Source: an uncultured Erysipelotrichaceae bacterium (GTDB lineage: Bacteria > Bacillota_I > Bacilli_A > Erysipelotrichales > Erysipelotrichaceae). Taken from it: 6,310 bases of DNA. Below, piece by piece: positions 6,297 through 6,310 of this stretch; position 1 is the stretch's first letter; every line of letters starts with the position of its first letter. The notes below the pieces were generated by a model that saw only the letters and a program-made list of their open reading frames with translations, ran no database searches and was not told the origin of the DNA. The stretch lies in assembly GCA_910586285.1 (NCBI GenBank), contig CAJUGR010000105.1:1-6310 (forward strand), read 5' to 3'. A program made the position numbers and the translations under genes.

Positions 6297-6310
6297 GCGC
6301 ATCACCGATG

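Noticed and set aside
6293..6310. Possible next gene starting with an ATGA overlap at the window end
   Set aside because: Only six codons are visible and no Shine-Dalgarno sequence lies upstream (CGCTTAAAAAA), so it cannot be supported.
1..6310. Mobile elements, CRISPR arrays, tRNA or rRNA genes
   Set aside because: No terminal inverted repeats, transposase or integrase motifs, regularly spaced repeats or RNA gene signatures were seen.

Overview
The window looks like chromosomal DNA of a low-to-moderate GC Firmicute, probably a gut Erysipelotrichia or Clostridia relative. The reasons are strong Shine-Dalgarno sites (GGAGG, AAAGGAG), TATAAT-type promoters, U-tract terminators and the protein families present. 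All supported genes lie on the + strand. No RNA gene, insertion sequence, CRISPR array or integrase was seen. The lineage is inferred from the look of the proteins and was not tested by any search.

Layout. (1) Bases 1-108 are the tail of a protein ending in a peptidoglycan-binding domain, closed by a hairpin terminator. (2) Bases 183-2085 hold an overlapping gene pair: a zinc-dependent phospholipase C-family protein without a signal peptide, and an M19 (renal/membrane dipeptidase-type) peptidase whose start lies inside the end of the first gene. A hairpin terminator follows. (3) Bases 2179-4746 hold the most interesting gene, with its own promoter. It encodes an 855-residue protein joining a complete Tet(M)/EF-G-like translational GTPase to a C-terminal NYN domain that closely resembles YacP/Rae1, the Bacillus subtilis endonuclease that cuts mRNA in the ribosomal A site. 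(4) Bases 4747-4901 are intergenic, with a SigA-type promoter flanked by a 9-bp direct repeat and a doubtful 39-codon ORF. (5) Bases 4902-6296 encode a 464-residue protein of unknown function whose N-terminus resembles pRiA4b ORF-3-type domains and whose C-terminus resembles DUF6930-type regions.

How the genes relate. The PLC-like protein and the dipeptidase are probably co-translated. The GTPase-nuclease and the last gene each have a plausible promoter, so the window holds at least three transcription units. The main hypothesis is that the GTPase half of the fusion binds the ribosome near the A site, as Tet(M) and EF-G do, and brings the Rae1-like nuclease to A-site mRNA. The Tet(M) domain IV tip motif is not conserved and no attenuator leader is visible, so I do not call it a tetracycline resistance gene.
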